A stretch of 5,394 nt of DNA, from NCBI GenBank assembly GCA_016931435.1, contig JAFGET010000090.1, forward strand, positions 1 through 5,394, in the 5' to 3' direction. The notes under the pieces are model-generated. The model saw only the letters and a list, made by a program, of their open reading frames with translations, had not been told where the DNA came from and did no database searches. Every line of letters begins with the position of its first letter. Positions within the stretch are counted from its first letter, which is position 1. This DNA comes from Candidatus Omnitrophota bacterium (lineage in GTDB: Bacteria; Omnitrophota; Gorgyraeia; Gygaellales; Profunditerraquicolaceae). Position numbers and translations under genes: made by a program. Below are positions 4,564 through 5,394 of the stretch, in pieces.

Positions 4564-5240
4564 TATAACCCTGGTAAAATTATTTTCACGCGTGAGATTA
4601 TTTTATCGACCACTTCGTTTATTGCCATATTCGTAGTATCTATATAAACAGCGTCTTCTGCCCTGCGTAAAGGGGCTGTTTTTCTCGTCTTATCCTTGTT
4701 GTCTCTTTCTATGACATCTTTTTCGGTATCTTCGTATGAAACTTTTTTGCCCGAGACTGCAAGTTCCAGATGCCGGCGTTTTGCCCGCTCTTTCACATCC
4801 GCGTCTAAGTAAAATTTATATTTAGATTCCGGGAAAACAACCGTCGTAATATCCCTGCCTTCAAAAACGCATTTTCCGCGCGCGCCGATCGCGCGCTGAA
4901 TTTTTACCATTTCCACGCGCACGCCTGGCGTCCTTGCAGCATAAAAAACCTTTGCTGTTAATTCCGGCGTCCTTATAAGGCCTGTTACGTCTTCGCTATC
5001 CAGCAGTACTTTTAAATTGCCGTCTTTATCGCTTACTATGTCTATTGTTGTGCGCTTCGCTAATTTTACAAGCGCATCTTCATCCTCGAGGTCAATGCTT
5101 TCTCTTATTGCCTTAAACGTAAGCGCCCGATACATCGCGCCTGTATCTATATAGCTATATGACAATTTTTTCGCAATTAATTTTGCGACCGTGCTTTTCC
5201 CGGAGCCTGCGGGCCCGTCTATCGCGATTATATCATCCAA
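4563..5240 (-). CDS. cmk: Cytidylate kinase (CMP/dCMP kinase)
   Basis: Transfers phosphate from ATP to CMP or dCMP in the cytoplasm, feeding pyrimidine nucleotide pools. The 225-residue protein has the usual length of the bacterial short form. It shows the P-loop GPAGSGKST at 9-17, YIDTGAMYRA at 30-39, the CMP-binding region around TPE 91-93 and ARTPGVR 102-108, and EGRD at 127-130. The C-terminal lid/catalytic segment has RD 179-180, D183, R186, PL 190-191, DA 196-197 and IDT 200-202. The usual GRDIGTVVFP reads GRDITTVVFP, with Thr132 for Gly. The start codon is TTG at 5240, with AGGGA 5-6 bases before it; the frame then begins MDDIIAIDGP as in the family. It overlaps the preceding gene by 8 bases, so the two are probably translationally coupled. 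Confidence 0.96.
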   Translation of the reverse strand: MDDIIAIDGPAGSGKSTVAKLIAKKLSYSYIDTGAMYRALTFKAIRESIDLEDEDALVKLAKRTTIDIVSDKDGNLKVLLDSEDVTGLIRTPELTAKVFYAARTPGVRVEMVKIQRAIGARGKCVFEGRDITTVVFPESKYKFYLDADVKERAKRRHLELAVSGKKVSYEDTEKDVIERDNKDKTRKTAPLRRAEDAVYIDTTNMAINEVVDKIISRVKIILPGL

Positions 5241-5394
5241 GGCTGTCCCTTTTGGCTTTGGCAGCCGCTAATTGCCTGAGCAGTTTTTTATCGCTGTTTT
5301 TTAAAATACTACGCTCTATCAGCCGCATATTCCTGTTGAATAATCCGGAGGCTTTAATAAGATTGGCTTTATTGTGCATAAAAATTTCAGCCCA
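5233..5394 (-). CDS. tyrA: Probable prephenate dehydrogenase, C-terminal end (runs off the right edge)
   Basis: The minus strand has an open frame of 53 codons from the window edge to a TGA at 5235-5233. The visible residues begin W-A-E-I-F-M-H-N-K-A-N-L, followed by a long helical stretch and ending AAAKAKRDSLG. The spacing W..IF..N...L, then D..L...L..A...R..L, fits the C-terminal helical dimerisation domain of TyrA-type prephenate dehydrogenases, which oxidatively decarboxylate prephenate to 4-hydroxyphenylpyruvate in tyrosine synthesis. The catalytic NAD-binding part lies outside the window. The stop overlaps the cmk start by 8 bases. In many bacteria tyrA and aroA precede cmk, which supports the call; here aroA is not between them. 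Confidence 0.72.
   Translation of the reverse strand, partial: WAEIFMHNKANLIKASGLFNRNMRLIERSILKNSDKKLLRQLAAAKAKRDSLG

Overview
This is a bacterial chromosomal segment in which every gene reads on the minus strand. In transcription order, from high to low coordinates, it holds: the 3' end of a probable prephenate dehydrogenase gene (tyrA), cytidylate kinase (cmk), HMBPP reductase (ispH), ribosomal protein S1 (rpsA), tyrosyl-tRNA synthetase (tyrS), an rRNA promoter and leader region of about 380 bases, and the first ~338 bases of a 16S rRNA gene that runs off the left edge. All five protein genes are core housekeeping genes. I see no mobile element, CRISPR array, tRNA or phage gene.

Organism: the 5' part of the 16S (GTGGTTTAGGCATGCAAG, then GTGAGTAATACGTAGGTAA) resembles the Planctomycetes-Verrucomicrobia-Chlamydiae/Omnitrophota type of 16S rather than Proteobacteria or Firmicutes. 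The coding DNA is AT-leaning and rich in lysine codons. The cmk-ispH-rpsA order is a widespread ancestral bacterial cluster. Omnitrophota or a relative is my best guess, at low to moderate confidence; a 16S search would settle it.

Region 3641-5394: tyrA, cmk, ispH and rpsA are packed tightly. tyrA and cmk overlap by 8 bases, a 49-base gap containing a 13-codon mini-ORF separates cmk from ispH, and the last codons of ispH form the Shine-Dalgarno sequence of rpsA. A single operon linking aromatic amino acid synthesis, CMP/dCMP phosphorylation, isoprenoid precursor synthesis and translation is likely. Region 1952-2053 is a 102-base gap before tyrS with a possible structured RNA. tyrS most likely starts at 1951, not at an upstream in-frame TTG at 2017.

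Region 339-718 is the most interesting part. It has a strong promoter (TTGACA, 17 bases, extended TAAATA, with an A-tract upstream), a candidate second promoter, a classic boxA antitermination element and several hairpins. One hairpin, ending in eight Us, looks like a complete intrinsic terminator. It lies downstream of both candidate promoters and abuts boxA. The leader also has a strong Shine-Dalgarno sequence correctly spaced before an 11-residue mini-ORF, and an 8-base stretch exactly complementary to the 5' end of the 16S. Together these suggest possible attenuation or folding control in an rRNA leader. That is a hypothesis from sequence alone.
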